Positions 21,470-30,992 are shown, counted from the first letter of the stretch. The stretch is 64,000 bases of DNA from Streptomyces sp. Y2F8-2 (GCF_014905555.1 NZ_BNGS01000003.1:186001-250000); one strand, 5' to 3'. Numbers and translations: made by a program. Notes: generated from the letters alone by a model not told the origin.

Positions 21470-22876
21470 ATGGAGAACGCAACGGCCGCCCCCGTGCATG
21501 GACCCAGCCGGCGCAGCGCCTTGTCCGGGCTCGCCGGTGCGGCCGGGGCCCTGCTGGCCGCCGGATGCACGGCCGCGGACACCTCGTCGGGACACAGGCC
21601 GGTGGCCGGAGCGTCGGCCTCCGCGACGGCCGGCGCCCCGGCCCCCGGTGCGATGACGCTCTTCGCCGATCCGGAGTTCAATTTCAGCGGGCTCCTGGCG
21701 CTCGGCGCGGCCGGTCAGCGCAGCAGCGAGGCGGGCGAGGTGCTCACCGCCGTGAACGCGATCAACAAGGCCGGACTCTCCGCACAGACGTACGTCCAGA
21801 CCTTCAGGAACCTCGGCGACCAACTGATGAAGGCGCCGGAGGGCAGCAGACCCGACCGGGAGACCCGGCGCTTCCGTGCCCTGCGGGCCTCGCAGTACTA
21901 CGCCCAGGCGCTGTTCTTCGTCCTCGGCTCCAACGACCCCGACAGCGAGGAGGCGCTGTACAGGGCCGGGCGCGGCGCCTGGGACACCTTCTGCGGGCTG
22001 TGCGACCCGGCGCCGGTGACGGCGAAGGTCCCGTACGGGAGGACCCCGCTGCCCGTGTGGCTGTTCCGGCCGGACGCATCGGGACGTGCTCGTCCCACCG
22101 TGATCCTGACCAACGGCAGCGACGGACAGAACGTCGACATGTGGACGTACGGCGTGTCCGCCGCCCTGGACCGGGGGTGGAACGCCCTCGTGTACGAGGG
22201 ACCGGGCCAGGGCCGGCTGATCTTCATCGACGGGGTGGTGTTCACCCCGCGCTGGGAGAACGTGGTCAGGCCGCTCGTCGACTGGCTGATCGCCCGCTCC
22301 GACGTGGACACCCGCAGGATCGCCCTCACGGGGCTGAGCATGGGGGGCTGCCTGGCTCCCCGCGCGGCGGCCTTCGAGCAGCGGATCGCGGCCCTGGTGG
22401 CGATGCCCGGCTGTCTGGAGCCGTGGCTCGGCTTTCCCCCGGAGCTCCGGAAGGTCCTCACCTCGAACAAGGCGGAGACCAACGCCGTCTGGAACAAGGA
22501 GGTCGTGCTGGGGCTGTCCCCCGCCGACGCGGCCATGCTGAAGAAACGCTTCGAACCGTTCTCCGCCGAGGCCATGCAGGCGGCCCGCAAGGGCAGGATG
22601 TTCACGGACTTCCACACCCCGGCCGACCTCGTCCGGTCGCTGACGATCATGGACGTCGTGGGCCGCATCAAGGCCCCCACCCTGGTCCTCGACTACCAGG
22701 ACGAGCAGTTCTACCCGGGCCAGGCACCCCAGATGTACGACAGGCTGAGGGCCCCCAAGGACTACGTGAGGCTCACGGCGGCGACGGGCGCCCAACTGCA
22801 CTGCTCACCGATGGCTCCGCAGCAGCACTGCGAGGTGGTGTTCGACTGGCTGGGGGAGAGGTTGGCGGGGGGCTGA
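21470..22876 (+). CDS. Tat-exported lipoprotein alpha/beta hydrolase
   Basis: 468 residues. The N-terminus has a twin arginine (PSRRSALSG), a hydrophobic stretch and the lipobox LAAGC with the modified Cys at about residue 33, so it is probably exported folded and anchored outside the membrane. The catalytic domain has the nucleophile elbow GLSMGG (about residue 290) after an oxyanion-type segment (TNGSDGQNVDMW). The acid is probably the Asp in LDYQDEQFYP, and a C-terminal His is in QLHCSP or QQHCEV. It resembles FrsA/DUF1100-type esterases. The substrate is unknown. It is probably a single-gene unit. Confidence 0.8.
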   Translation: MENATAAPVHGPSRRSALSGLAGAAGALLAAGCTAADTSSGHRPVAGASASATAGAPAPGAMTLFADPEFNFSGLLALGAAGQRSSEAGEVLTAVNAINKAGLSAQTYVQTFRNLGDQLMKAPEGSRPDRETRRFRALRASQYYAQALFFVLGSNDPDSEEALYRAGRGAWDTFCGLCDPAPVTAKVPYGRTPLPVWLFRPDASGRARPTVILTNGSDGQNVDMWTYGVSAALDRGWNALVYEGPGQGRLIFIDGVVFTPRWENVVRPLVDWLIARSDVDTRRIALTGLSMGGCLAPRAAAFEQRIAALVAMPGCLEPWLGFPPELRKVLTSNKAETNAVWNKEVVLGLSPADAAMLKKRFEPFSAEAMQAARKGRMFTDFHTPADLVRSLTIMDVVGRIKAPTLVLDYQDEQFYPGQAPQMYDRLRAPKDYVRLTAATGAQLHCSPMAPQQHCEVVFDWLGERLAGG

Positions 22877-22956
22877 CCTGGCCAGGCGACGGTCCCCCAG
22901 GGAAGCCCGGCCGCTCACCAGCCGAGGTAAGTGAGCTGGACGACGTAGACCGCAGC

Positions 22957-23304
22957 TCAATCGCGTACTGCCCTCATGGCCTCGTCCAGGACGGCGCTCA
23001 GCTCCCGAAGGGCCTCTCGGGCGACGGCCGCGTCCTCATGCTCCAGGTTGCTCTTGGCGCGGGCGTGCCGGGCGGAGAGGTCGGGGCGGCGGGCGATCTC
23101 GATGTCCCTGGCCCAGGCCAGAACCCAGCTCCGCACCGGGCTGAGGGACTGCCACTCAACGGCCTTGGCGAACGCCTCGTCCTTCGTGCGCTGCATCTCC
23201 GGCAGGCGCCCGGGATCGACGACGGAGAGGGCGGCCCGCAGGGCGTCCGGGGTCTGCTCGGGGCGCGGGACCAGCTCGTGTCCGTGATCGGCCTGCGTGC
23301 TCAT
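22957..23304 (-). CDS. DUF6247-like small protein
   Basis: 115 residues from the ATG at 23304, which follows GGGAGGAC. The open frame extends upstream without support. The segment DALRAALSVVDPGRLPEMQRTKDEAF, with a following helical region ending at AMRAVRD, matches my memory of the DUF6247 family of small actinobacterial proteins, some of which lie beside toxin genes. No toxin-like gene is adjacent here. It is predicted to be soluble and alpha-helical. Confidence 0.6.
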   Translation of the reverse strand: MSTQADHGHELVPRPEQTPDALRAALSVVDPGRLPEMQRTKDEAFAKAVEWQSLSPVRSWVLAWARDIEIARRPDLSARHARAKSNLEHEDAAVAREALRELSAVLDEAMRAVRD

Positions 23305-23417
23305 GGAGTCCTCCCGGGAGTGCACTGGCCAGGTTGGTCGGCCGGGACGCCTGCGGTACTGCGGTGCGAACATTGACGCTCATTTCTCCAGTTCAGGGGA
23401 TGCACGAGGGATCGGTA

Positions 23418-24410
23418 TCAGGTTGGAGTGCCGGCCGAGTCGGCTGTTGCTGTGCGGCAGTCGCGGCAGCGTGCTCCTGGCTCGGGCGCGTGGAAGGCGC
23501 GGTCGCAGCCGTCGCAGTTCTGGAGGGGGTGCCGGGCGGTCAAGAGCCCTGCCGGTGCGGGGAACGGGGGCGGGGGCGGCATTTGGGCGGTGAGGCGGTG
23601 GGCCAGGAGGGCGGCCGGGCGGCGCAGGGCCTCGGGTGGGAGGTCGGTGGTCAGGGCGTGGCGTACGGCGGTCGGGGACACGTCCCGTTGCAGCCAGGCG
23701 GCGACTCCTGGGGCCAGGTGGGCCGTGTCGCAGGCGCTGAGCAGCAGGCGGGGGTCCTGGTGGTGCAGGTTGGCGAGGAGGTCGGTGGCCGTCCGGAGGA
23801 GAGCGGGGGAGGGGTACGCCGGCTGGGGGACGGGCGGGAGGGGGTGCTTCTTGCGGGGTCCTCGCGGCCTCCCGCTGGAGGTCTGTTCCGCAGGGGCCGA
23901 GTCCACGGGTGCGACACATTTACCGGGAGTGTTGCGGTTCAGCGGGTCCACCACGTCCGTGGGGACGACCGTAACGAGTGCCTGGGCAGGCTTGTGGTGG
24001 CGCGGTGCCTTCGGCTGGTTGCAGCTGATCGTGCGGGTGACGATCCGGCCGGCGGGGGTGCGTTCGCGTACGCGGCGCAGGTAGCCGTGGGCCTCCAGTT
24101 CGCGCAGCCCGGCGGCGATGCGGTTGCGGCCCTCCGGGAAGCGCTCGGCGAGCGTCTTGATGTCCACGGGGGCGTTGCTCGGCAGGGACTGGATGTGCAC
24201 GGCCAGCGCGATGGCGACGAGCGACAGTTCGGGGTGCTGGGCGAGGTGGTTGCCGATCACTGTGAAGCGGGTGGTGTGGCGGGTGTTGTCGTGGATGACG
24301 CCGTAGGTGCTGCGGCGGGCAGGCGTGCGTGGATTCGCCCGGGAGTGGGGTTCGTTCGCGGCAACGGCTGACTGGGCGTGCGGGGGCACGCTAGGGTCGG
24401 GGGTACCCAT
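23418..24410 (-). CDS. Winged-helix DNA-binding protein with C-terminal zinc-ribbon-like motif
   Basis: 330 residues from the ATG at 24410, which has AAGGA 8 bases upstream. The much longer open frame upstream is not supported. Residues about 40-130 form a MarR/replication-initiator-like winged helix (LSLVAIALAVHIQSL, then IKTLAERFPEGRNRIAAGLRELEAHGYLRR). The middle is Pro-rich and basic. The C-terminus has CDGCDRAFH and CRDC, a likely zinc ribbon. This type of regulator is common in Streptomyces but its targets are unknown. Confidence 0.7.
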   Translation of the reverse strand: MGTPDPSVPPHAQSAVAANEPHSRANPRTPARRSTYGVIHDNTRHTTRFTVIGNHLAQHPELSLVAIALAVHIQSLPSNAPVDIKTLAERFPEGRNRIAAGLRELEAHGYLRRVRERTPAGRIVTRTISCNQPKAPRHHKPAQALVTVVPTDVVDPLNRNTPGKCVAPVDSAPAEQTSSGRPRGPRKKHPLPPVPQPAYPSPALLRTATDLLANLHHQDPRLLLSACDTAHLAPGVAAWLQRDVSPTAVRHALTTDLPPEALRRPAALLAHRLTAQMPPPPPFPAPAGLLTARHPLQNCDGCDRAFHAPEPGARCRDCRTATADSAGTPT

Positions 24411-24603
24411 CGGGAAGTCCTTACCTTCCTCGGTGGCCAGGCCCTCGATCGGGATCGCTACTCCCGGCCGGGGGCCGATGCATGTGTGCGGTTGTTTGCG
24501 CTGAGAGTAGGGGAGTTGAGGGCCGCGAAATCCAGCCGAGCCGGGGATGTTCACCCGCCCGAGTGAGCGTGGGCCCCGGGCGGAGGGGTGGGGCTTGGCG
24601 GGG

Positions 24604-25098
24604 TCATTTCTTCCCGGAGTTCTTTGGGTGGGAATCGCCTTCGCCACCGCAGCCCGTGGGGGTGGGTTCCGGCTCTGAGCAGCGCAGTTCCGCCCATACG
24701 GTCTTGCGCGGGAAGCGGTCCTCCCGTACGCCCCAGCGGTCCGCGAGTGCGTCCACGAGGACCAGGCCCCGGCCGGACTCGGAGCCGGCGGCGGGCTGGC
24801 GGAGCTGGGGGAGCCGTTCACAGCGGGTGTCGGTCACTTCGATGCGAAGGGTGTCGCCGACCACGTAGAGCATGAGCCGGAAATCCCGTCCCGGCACCCG
24901 GCCGTGGGTCACCGCGTTGGCCGCCAGTTCGGCGACGACATGGCCCGGCGCCTCCAACGGGAGTCCCCAGGTGCGCAGTTGCTCGGTGGCGAGCAGACGG
25001 GCGAGACGGGCTCCGCGCGGGGTGGAGGAGAGCAGCACGCTGAAGTTCCGGACGGCGTGGCCGAGTTGGTCGGTGGATTCGGCGATTTCCTGATTCAC
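24604..25098 (-). CDS. RsbW-like anti-sigma-type ATP-binding protein
   Basis: 164 residues from a GTG at 25098 (weak ribosome-binding site). It is a single HATPase_c domain of the SpoIIAB/RsbW type. The N-box is in VVAELAANAVTHGR, the G1 box is in IEVTDTR and the G2-like loop is in GSESGRGLVLVDALADRWG. Such proteins bind a sigma factor or an anti-anti-sigma partner. In Streptomyces they are often encoded beside an XRE regulator and a DUF397 protein, as here (divergent at 25213-26294). The terminal residues are Ser/Pro/Gly-rich. Confidence 0.85.
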   Translation of the reverse strand: MNQEIAESTDQLGHAVRNFSVLLSSTPRGARLARLLATEQLRTWGLPLEAPGHVVAELAANAVTHGRVPGRDFRLMLYVVGDTLRIEVTDTRCERLPQLRQPAAGSESGRGLVLVDALADRWGVREDRFPRKTVWAELRCSEPEPTPTGCGGEGDSHPKNSGKK

Positions 25099-25212
25099 AT
25101 CACTCAGAGTGGCCGTACCTGCCTACCGTGAACAGTGACGACGCCGTTGCGTACGGTGACTGTCCGGAGGTTGTCCGGTGGTGTCCGGGCTGTCGGGAGA
25201 GGGAGGGGCGGG

Positions 25213-26088
25213 ATGCTCGTCGACGGTGACGCGGGTCGGCTCAAGGGGGAGGCCGACGAGCCGGGATGGGAGGTGGATCCGGACGACGAGTGGGGAGTGG
25301 CCGTCGTCGCCACCGTCGGGCGGCAGCTGAAGCTGCGGCGGGAGGCGGTGGGGATGCGGGCAGCCGACTTCGGGAAGGCCGTCGGGTACGGCGAGGACCT
25401 GGTCTACAAGATCGAGAGCGGAAAGCGGATCCCCCGGCCCGAGTACCTGGACAGGGCGGACGAGGTGCTGGGGGCGGGCGGGCTGCTCTCGGCGATGAAG
25501 GAGGACGTGAAGAAGGTCCGGTATCCGAAGCAGGTGCGGGACTTGGCGCAGATGGAGGCCCGAGCGGTTGAACTGGGCGTGTACGTCGGGCTCAGCATCC
25601 ACGGTTTGCTGCAGACGCCGGAGCACGCACGAGCGCTGTTCGAGGCATGGCAGCCTGCGTACTCGCCCGAGGAGGTGGAGCGCATGGTGGCCGCCCGCAT
25701 GGCGCGGCAGTCCATCTTCGAGCGTTCGCCTGCACCCTCGCTCAGCTTTGTCCAGGAAGAGGCCACGCTCCGCCGCCCGGTCGGAGGCACAATGGTGTGG
25801 CGCCAGCAGCTCGAACATCTGCTGGAGGTGGGGCGGTTGCGTAACGTCACACTGCAAGTGATGCCGACAAACTCCGAGGCTCACCCCGGACTGAACGGGA
25901 AGATCGAAGTGCTGAAGTTCGCGGACGGCACAGCAGTGGGCCGCTCCGACGGCGCGTACAGCGGTCGACCGACCACCGATCCGAAACAGCTCCGGGTCCT
26001 TGAGCTGCGGTACGGCACCATCCGGGCTCAGGCTCTCACGCCCCGGGAGTCGCTGGCTTTCATCGAGCAAGTGCTGGGAGAAACATGA
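25213..26088 (+). CDS. XRE-family regulator with DUF5753 domain
   Basis: 291 residues from the ATG at 25213, which follows GAGAGGGAGGGG. A start at 25135 would add 26 unsupported residues. An HTH_31/XRE helix-turn-helix (VVATVGRQLKLRREAVGM then VGYGEDLVYKIESGKR) is followed by the ligand-like DUF5753 region to the end. Its stop overlaps the DUF397 start (ATGA). With the divergent ATPase gene this forms the abaA/whiJ-type set known in Streptomyces development and antibiotic control. Confidence 0.9.
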   Translation: MLVDGDAGRLKGEADEPGWEVDPDDEWGVAVVATVGRQLKLRREAVGMRAADFGKAVGYGEDLVYKIESGKRIPRPEYLDRADEVLGAGGLLSAMKEDVKKVRYPKQVRDLAQMEARAVELGVYVGLSIHGLLQTPEHARALFEAWQPAYSPEEVERMVAARMARQSIFERSPAPSLSFVQEEATLRRPVGGTMVWRQQLEHLLEVGRLRNVTLQVMPTNSEAHPGLNGKIEVLKFADGTAVGRSDGAYSGRPTTDPKQLRVLELRYGTIRAQALTPRESLAFIEQVLGET

Positions 26089-26294
26089 TCCGCAAGGCGT
26101 CCGTCAGAGACAGCTCTGAGCTGGCGTGGTTCAAGAGCAGCTACAGCGACGGCCCTGATGGCAACTCCTGCGTGGAGATAGCGGTAGCGCCCGCCACCAT
26201 CCACGTCCGCGACTCCAAAAACCCGAGCGGCCCCCGGCTCGCCCTCACGCCGACCGCGTGGGCGGACTTCGTGATGTACGCGTCGAGAGGCTGA
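26085..26294 (+). CDS. DUF397 protein
   Basis: 69 residues of a single DUF397 domain (LAWFKSSYSDGPDGNSCVEIA, RDSKNP, WADFVMY). DUF397 proteins are the small partners of XRE/DUF5753 regulators in Streptomyces and probably antagonise them. The start overlaps the regulator's stop by four bases, so synthesis is coupled. It is convergent with the Ig-repeat gene. Confidence 0.92.
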   Translation: MIRKASVRDSSELAWFKSSYSDGPDGNSCVEIAVAPATIHVRDSKNPSGPRLALTPTAWADFVMYASRG

Positions 26295-26339
26295 GCCGGG
26301 CGCCTGGAGCAACCGTGAGGACGGTGTCGGTTACCGAGG

Positions 26340-28361
26340 TCAGGGCACGGCGTTCGTCGTGACCGATGGCACCGCCCCGGTCTGCGGCGTCGGTGTGGGC
26401 GGCTCGGGCTGAGACGGCCGTTGCCGGTCGTGGGCCGTGATGGCCTGTCGCAGCCGGGCCAGGAGGGCTCCGCGGCCCGCGCCGAGTTCGGGGGCCTGGC
26501 CGGACGGGGCCTCGGCGATGGCCGACTCGACGGCGATGCGCGTCTTCTCGGGCTCTCGTCGGTAGCGGACGCCGGAAACGTTGGCGCGGTTGGCCACCTG
26601 CATCCACGTGATGTCCGGGCACGAGTGCTCGACCCGCAGAAGCTTGCCGAAGAGCCACTCACGCCTGCTCCTGCCGACGAACAGCACCCGCTGGGCGGTG
26701 ACCACCAGCGTTCCGGAGTCGCGTACGGCGACGTCCTGACCGCCTGCGGAACGCTCCACCATCTCGGCGTCGATCACCCACCACGCCGACTCGCCGCGCT
26801 TCCGCTTGCCCCAGTCCGCCGGCCATCCACTGCCGGTTCCTTCGCCGCCCCCCAACTCCGCCGCGAACTCGGCGAGTTCGACCAGTCTCTCGCGCTCCTG
26901 CTCCCATGCCCGCAGCTCGCGCTCGTACTGCTCTGCCGCGCGCCTCGCCCTCCGGGCCTCACGGGCGGGTCGAGTGCGGCGGTGGACGTACCAGGCCGCA
27001 ACGAGCAGTGCGAGGACGAGGAGCACCTTCACCAGCAGCACCAGCCACTCGGCCGTGGTCAGCTGGTCGTCCACCGCGACGTTCAGTTGCTTGGTCGTGG
27101 TGTTGCCGTACGCGTCGGTGGCACTGACCCTGACTCGGTAGGTGCCCGCGGTGAGCGCCTTGACGACGGTCGCCGCGTGCCCGGTCGAGGTGAAACCGTC
27201 GTGTGCGCCGGAGCCGTACGCCACCGTGACCTTGGCATGTTCCTCGGTGGTCACGGTGAGGGACAGGTCGCCGTGAGCTGCGCGATCGCTGTCCGACGTG
27301 ACCTTCACCGCCGGGGAAGCGGTGTCGACGACCAGGTTCCGGCCCGCCGTACGGCCGGTCCGTCCGTATGGGTCGGCGACCGTGACGACCGGTGCCGGGT
27401 ACCGTCCGTCCGCCATCGGTGTGCTGATCGTGGCCAGGCCGTCCCCGTCCGTCGTGAAGGCGCGGTCCACTGCGTCACCGACCGTGAGCCGGCCCTTGCT
27501 GCGCGGCGGGGCCGTGACCGTGAACCGCACCTGGTCCGAGCCGCGTGCCCGGTCGGCGCTCAGGCGCGGGGTGAGGGCATCGAGGTCGACGCGCACGCTC
27601 CGCTCCGCGCGACGGACGTTGCCCGCCTCGTCGGTCACTGCCAGCCGGGTGGTGTAGCTGCCGTTCGGCAGGACGAGACCCGCGTCCGAGACATGCCCGT
27701 CGCTGCCTACGGTGCCGGTGATCCGCTCCTTGCGGCCCGAGACGGTGAGCTCGTACGCCGCACCCGCCTCGGAAGCGAACGCGACCCGAGAAGTCGCGGT
27801 CGCCGCGTCCGGATCCGCGACGGAGAAGCCACTGATGGCCGGAGCGTCCGCGTCGATGTCGATCGTGATGTCGTCGGACTCGTCGCTGGTGTTGCCGGCG
27901 GCGTCGGTGGCCGTGACGGTGTACGTGTGTGAGCCGCTGGCGGCAGTGAAAGTGACCGTCTGGGCGCTTCCGGTCGCCGTGGCCTTCGCGACGGTGCGAC
28001 CGGCGGTGCCGTACTCGTCGGTCTCCGCGACCTCGATCCGCGCCCCCCGCTCGGCGGTGACCGTCAGGCTGACCCTGCCGGCTTTGCCCGCGTGCGGCCG
28101 GGCGACCTCGGGCTGACGGGGGGCCGTGATGTCCACGGACGCGGAAGGATCGCTACCGTCCGACCCGCCGCAGTACGTGTCGTACCCCAGATCTCCGCAC
28201 ACGTACGAACCGGTGTCCGAAGGACACGAATGCCAGCGGTGGCATCCGTCGCGGTGTGCCTCGGCCGTGACCGGAAGCAGCCCCAGCATCAGTACGGCAG
28301 TGCCGATGACCACACTGGTACGCGGCAGCCATCTGCCGGATCCGCGCAGCCTCGATGTCAT
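26340..28361 (-). CDS. Surface Ig-repeat membrane protein with intracellular domain
   Basis: 673 residues from the ATG at 28361, which follows a G-rich ribosome-binding site. A signal peptide (TSVVIGTAVLMLGLLPVTAEA) leads to a cysteine-rich YHYH-like segment (HRDGCHRWHSCPSD...YVCGD...YC) at about residues 35-70. Residues about 85-430 form four or five Ig-like repeats with the recurring VTDEAGN/ATDAAGN signature. A membrane helix lies at about 440-460. The inside half has a charged coiled coil (REARRARRAAEQYERELRAW) and a PH-like region with WWVIDAEMV and GTLVVTAQRVLFVG. It is a plausible sensor or adhesin linked to an intracellular domain. I do not recognise a named family. Confidence 0.75.
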   Translation of the reverse strand: MTSRLRGSGRWLPRTSVVIGTAVLMLGLLPVTAEAHRDGCHRWHSCPSDTGSYVCGDLGYDTYCGGSDGSDPSASVDITAPRQPEVARPHAGKAGRVSLTVTAERGARIEVAETDEYGTAGRTVAKATATGSAQTVTFTAASGSHTYTVTATDAAGNTSDESDDITIDIDADAPAISGFSVADPDAATATSRVAFASEAGAAYELTVSGRKERITGTVGSDGHVSDAGLVLPNGSYTTRLAVTDEAGNVRRAERSVRVDLDALTPRLSADRARGSDQVRFTVTAPPRSKGRLTVGDAVDRAFTTDGDGLATISTPMADGRYPAPVVTVADPYGRTGRTAGRNLVVDTASPAVKVTSDSDRAAHGDLSLTVTTEEHAKVTVAYGSGAHDGFTSTGHAATVVKALTAGTYRVRVSATDAYGNTTTKQLNVAVDDQLTTAEWLVLLVKVLLVLALLVAAWYVHRRTRPAREARRARRAAEQYERELRAWEQERERLVELAEFAAELGGGEGTGSGWPADWGKRKRGESAWWVIDAEMVERSAGGQDVAVRDSGTLVVTAQRVLFVGRSRREWLFGKLLRVEHSCPDITWMQVANRANVSGVRYRREPEKTRIAVESAIAEAPSGQAPELGAGRGALLARLRQAITAHDRQRPSQPEPPTPTPQTGAVPSVTTNAVP

Positions 28362-28529
28362 GTCGTACCCCCACCCCAGCGCATCCCCATGCGCTCCGTG
28401 TTCAACAGCTGGCACAGAGTAGAGCGGAGATGAGCAGGGATCCATTGCGGCCGGGACACCGTTACCGAGGTGAAAGCGGCTGGTGGCACCTGGGAGGCTG
28501 CTTCGAGGGGGCGGTCAAGGCACTTGGGT
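28362..28529. other. Spacer between the Ig-repeat gene and the S10 operon promoter
   Basis: Divergent spacer that should hold the Ig-repeat gene's promoter on the minus strand. No gene or strong inverted repeat is visible. Confidence 0.4.
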
Positions 28530-28557
28530 TTGACCCACGTCACCCCGGGGGTATTCT
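28530..28557 (+). promoter_or_regulatory. S10 operon promoter
   Basis: TTGACC (28530-28535), a 16-base spacer, then TATTCT (28552-28557). The transcript would have a leader of nearly 380 bases before rpsJ. A second AT-rich box, CTATATGGCAGACT (about 28586-28599), could be another -10 region. Confidence 0.65.
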
Positions 28558-28939
28558 CTCCGGCCCGATTGGCCAGGCCCCCGCCCTATATGGCAGACTG
28601 TCGGAGTTGCTCGGTCGAGTGTTGATGCTGCGCGCCTCCCGCCGGGAGGACCGGAAGCGAGTCCCACAGTACTCGTCGCCCTAACTGCCTGACGGCAGCG
28701 CTGGGGCGGACGTACGGGAATCTTCCGGGAAGCGTGGGCGCGGCGCCGACCAGGCACCCGGTGGGCCCTTCGGTCCCCGTCGGCGCGGTTCGCAGGGCCG
28801 TGCGCAATCCCGCAGGGATGTTCGAACAAGGGACATCTGTGTCAGCGGGGGCGCGACACGCCCGACCGCGTGGGTCGGAGGGCGAGGGCAGGGAACTCCG
28901 GGTTCCAGAGCGTAAGAGAGACAGGACTACGAAGTAGCC
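28558..28939 (+). other. Long leader of the S10 operon
   Basis: A 380-base transcribed leader without a supported gene. Small inverted repeats are present, including GCCTCCCGCCGGGAGG near 28636, and the conserved element at 28854-28878. A long leader is consistent with ribosomal-protein feedback (L4 in enteric bacteria), but I do not see an E. coli-type L4 structure. Confidence 0.5.
28854..28878 (+). promoter_or_regulatory. Conserved leader hairpin ahead of rpsJ
   Basis: Matches 24 of 25 bases of the element at 16419-16443 ahead of rpsL, including the hairpin CCGACC-GCGTG-GGTCGG (28862-28878). About 60 bases before the rpsJ start. GTTCCAG follows at a similar place in both leaders. Confidence 0.65.
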
Positions 28940-29248
28940 ATGGCGGGACAGAAGATCCGCATCCGGCTCAAGGCCTACGACCACGAGGTCATCGACTCCT
29001 CGGCGAAGAAGATCGTCGAGACGGTGACCCGCACTGGTGCGTCGGTCGCGGGCCCGGTGCCGCTGCCCACTGAGAAGAACGTGTACTGCGTCATCAAGTC
29101 GCCGCACAAGTACAAGGACTCGCGCGAGCACTTCGAGATGCGCACGCACAAGCGCCTGATCGACATCCTCGACCCGACCCCCAAGACCGTTGACTCTCTG
29201 ATGCGACTCGACCTCCCGGCCGGCGTCGACATCGAGATCAAGCTCTGA
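28940..29248 (+). CDS. rpsJ: 30S ribosomal protein S10
   Basis: S10 is part of the 30S head and also the NusE antitermination factor. 102 residues, [19 protein letters not shown], ending [12 protein letters not shown] start. First gene of the S10 operon, followed by rplC after 18 bases. Confidence 0.98.
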   Translation: MAGQKIRIRLKAYDHEVIDSSAKKIVETVTRTGASVAGPVPLPTEKNVYCVIKSPHKYKDSREHFEMRTHKRLIDILDPTPKTVDSLMRLDLPAGVDIEIKL

Positions 29249-29266
29249 GGCCGGTGATCTGAAGAG

Positions 29267-29911
29267 ATGGCTAAGCAGATCAAGGGCATCCTGGGCGAGA
29301 AGCTCGGTATGACGCAGGTGTGGGACGACAACAACCGCGTTGTCCCGGTCACCGTCGTCAAGGCCGGGCCGAACGTCGTCACCCAGGTCCGTACGAACGA
29401 CGTCGACGGCTACGAGTCCGTCCAGATCGCCTTCGGCGAGATCGACCCGCGCAAGGTGAACAAGCCCCTCAAGGGTCACTTCGCCAAGGCCGACGTCACC
29501 CCCCGTCGTCACCTCGTCGAGATCCGCACCGCGGACGCCTCCGAGTACACGCTCGGCCAGGAGATCACCGCTGAGGTGTTCGAGGCCGGTACGAAGGTCG
29601 ACGTCACCGGCAAGAGCAAGGGCAAGGGCTTCGCCGGTGTCATGAAGCGTCACAACTTCAAGGGCCTCGGCGCCGGTCACGGCACCCAGCGCAAGCACCG
29701 CTCCCCCGGCTCCATCGGTGGCTGCGCCACCCCGGGCCGTGTGTTCAAGGGCCTCCGCATGGCGGGTCGCATGGGCAACGAGCGGGTCACCACCCAGAAC
29801 CTGACCGTCCACGCCGTTGACGCGGAGAAGGGTCTGCTGCTCATCAAGGGCGCGGTTCCCGGTCCGAACGGCGGCCTCGTCCTGGTCCGCACCGCGGCCA
29901 AGGGGGCCTGA
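29267..29911 (+). CDS. rplC: 50S ribosomal protein L3
   Basis: L3 binds 23S rRNA near the peptidyl transferase centre and starts 50S assembly. 214 residues, [20 protein letters not shown], with the [15 protein letters not shown] loop that reaches the centre. ATG start after GAAGAG; rplD begins 8 bases downstream. Confidence 0.98.
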   Translation: MAKQIKGILGEKLGMTQVWDDNNRVVPVTVVKAGPNVVTQVRTNDVDGYESVQIAFGEIDPRKVNKPLKGHFAKADVTPRRHLVEIRTADASEYTLGQEITAEVFEAGTKVDVTGKSKGKGFAGVMKRHNFKGLGAGHGTQRKHRSPGSIGGCATPGRVFKGLRMAGRMGNERVTTQNLTVHAVDAEKGLLLIKGAVPGPNGGLVLVRTAAKGA

Positions 29912-29919
29912 GGTAACCG

Positions 29920-30573
29920 ATGAGCACTGTTGACATCCTTTCGCCGGCGGGCGAGAAGGCCGGTTCCGTCGAGCTCCCCGCGGAGATCTTCGGCGTTGAG
30001 AAGGTCAGCATCCCGCTGATCCACCAGGTCGTCGTCGCGCAGCTGGCCGCTGCCCGCCAGGGCACGCACAAGACGAAGACCCGCGGCGAGGTCCGTGGTG
30101 GCGGCAAGAAGCCGTACCGCCAGAAGGGCACCGGTCGCGCCCGCCAGGGTTCGACCCGCGCGCCGCAGTTCGCCGGTGGTGGCGTCGTGCACGGTCCCGT
30201 GCCGCGCGACTACTCGCAGCGGACCCCGAAGAAGATGAAGGCCGCGGCCCTGCGCCACGCCCTCACCGACCGGGCCCGCAACAACCGCATCCACGTCGTG
30301 ACCGACGTGGTCGAGTCGGACATCTCCACCAAGGCCGCCAAGGCTCTCCTCGCCAAGATCAGCGAGCGCAAGAACGTGCTGCTGGTCGTCGACCGCGAGA
30401 ACGAGAAGGCCGTGCTGTCCGCTCGCAACCTGCCCCAGGTCCACATCCTGGAGCCGGGCCAGCTGAACACGTACGACGTGATCGTCTCCGACGACGTGGT
30501 CTTCACCCAGGCCGCTTTCGAGTCCTTCGTGTCCGGCCCGAAGGCCACTGACACCGAAGGGAGCGAGGTCTGA
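29920..30573 (+). CDS. rplD: 50S ribosomal protein L4
   Basis: L4 lines the peptide exit tunnel; in enteric bacteria it represses the S10 operon. 217 residues. The tunnel loop ([19 protein letters not shown]) is intact at about residues 60-80, with no macrolide-resistance change apparent. Its stop overlaps the rplW start by one base (TGATG). Confidence 0.97.
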   Translation: MSTVDILSPAGEKAGSVELPAEIFGVEKVSIPLIHQVVVAQLAAARQGTHKTKTRGEVRGGGKKPYRQKGTGRARQGSTRAPQFAGGGVVHGPVPRDYSQRTPKKMKAAALRHALTDRARNNRIHVVTDVVESDISTKAAKALLAKISERKNVLLVVDRENEKAVLSARNLPQVHILEPGQLNTYDVIVSDDVVFTQAAFESFVSGPKATDTEGSEV

Positions 30574-30992
30574 TGGCTATCCGTCACCCCGCCATTGCCT
30601 CGAAGGCCGCCAAGGCCGCCAAGGCCGCGCGCGTCGCCAAGGCGCGTCGTCACGCCGCCGAGGGCAAGAACACCGTCGAGACCCCGCTGAGCAAGTCGTA
30701 CACGGACCCCCGTGACGTCCTGATCAAGCCGGTCGTCTCGGAGAAGAGCTACGCGCTCCTCGACGAGAACAAGTACACGTTCGTCGTGGACCCGAGCGCC
30801 AACAAGACCCAGATCAAGCAGGCCGTCCAGGCGGTCTTCTCGGTCAAGGTCACCGGGGTCAACACGATCAACCGCCAGGGCAAGCGCAAGCGGACCCGCA
30901 CCGGCTTCGGTCAGCGTGCGGCCACCAAGCGCGCGATCGTGACCCTCGCCGAGGGCGACCGTATCGACATCTTCGGCGGTCCGACCGCCTAA
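30573..30992 (+). CDS. rplW: 50S ribosomal protein L23
   Basis: L23 sits at the tunnel exit and docks SRP and trigger factor. 139 residues, with a lysine/alanine-rich N-terminal extension ([20 protein letters not shown]) before the conserved core that starts at [16 protein letters not shown]. This extension is typical of actinomycetes. Start overlaps the rplD stop. Confidence 0.97.
   Translation: MAIRHPAIASKAAKAAKAARVAKARRHAAEGKNTVETPLSKSYTDPRDVLIKPVVSEKSYALLDENKYTFVVDPSANKTQIKQAVQAVFSVKVTGVNTINRQGKRKRTRTGFGQRAATKRAIVTLAEGDRIDIFGGPTA

Noticed and set aside
20923..23376. An 817-codon plus-strand open frame
   Set aside because: It is the wrong frame through the hydrolase gene and its neighbours; the composition is Arg/Gly/Pro without domains.
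28558..28939. An E. coli-type L4-binding leader in the S10 operon
   Set aside because: No matching structure was found. Only the shared short hairpin and small inverted repeats are supported.
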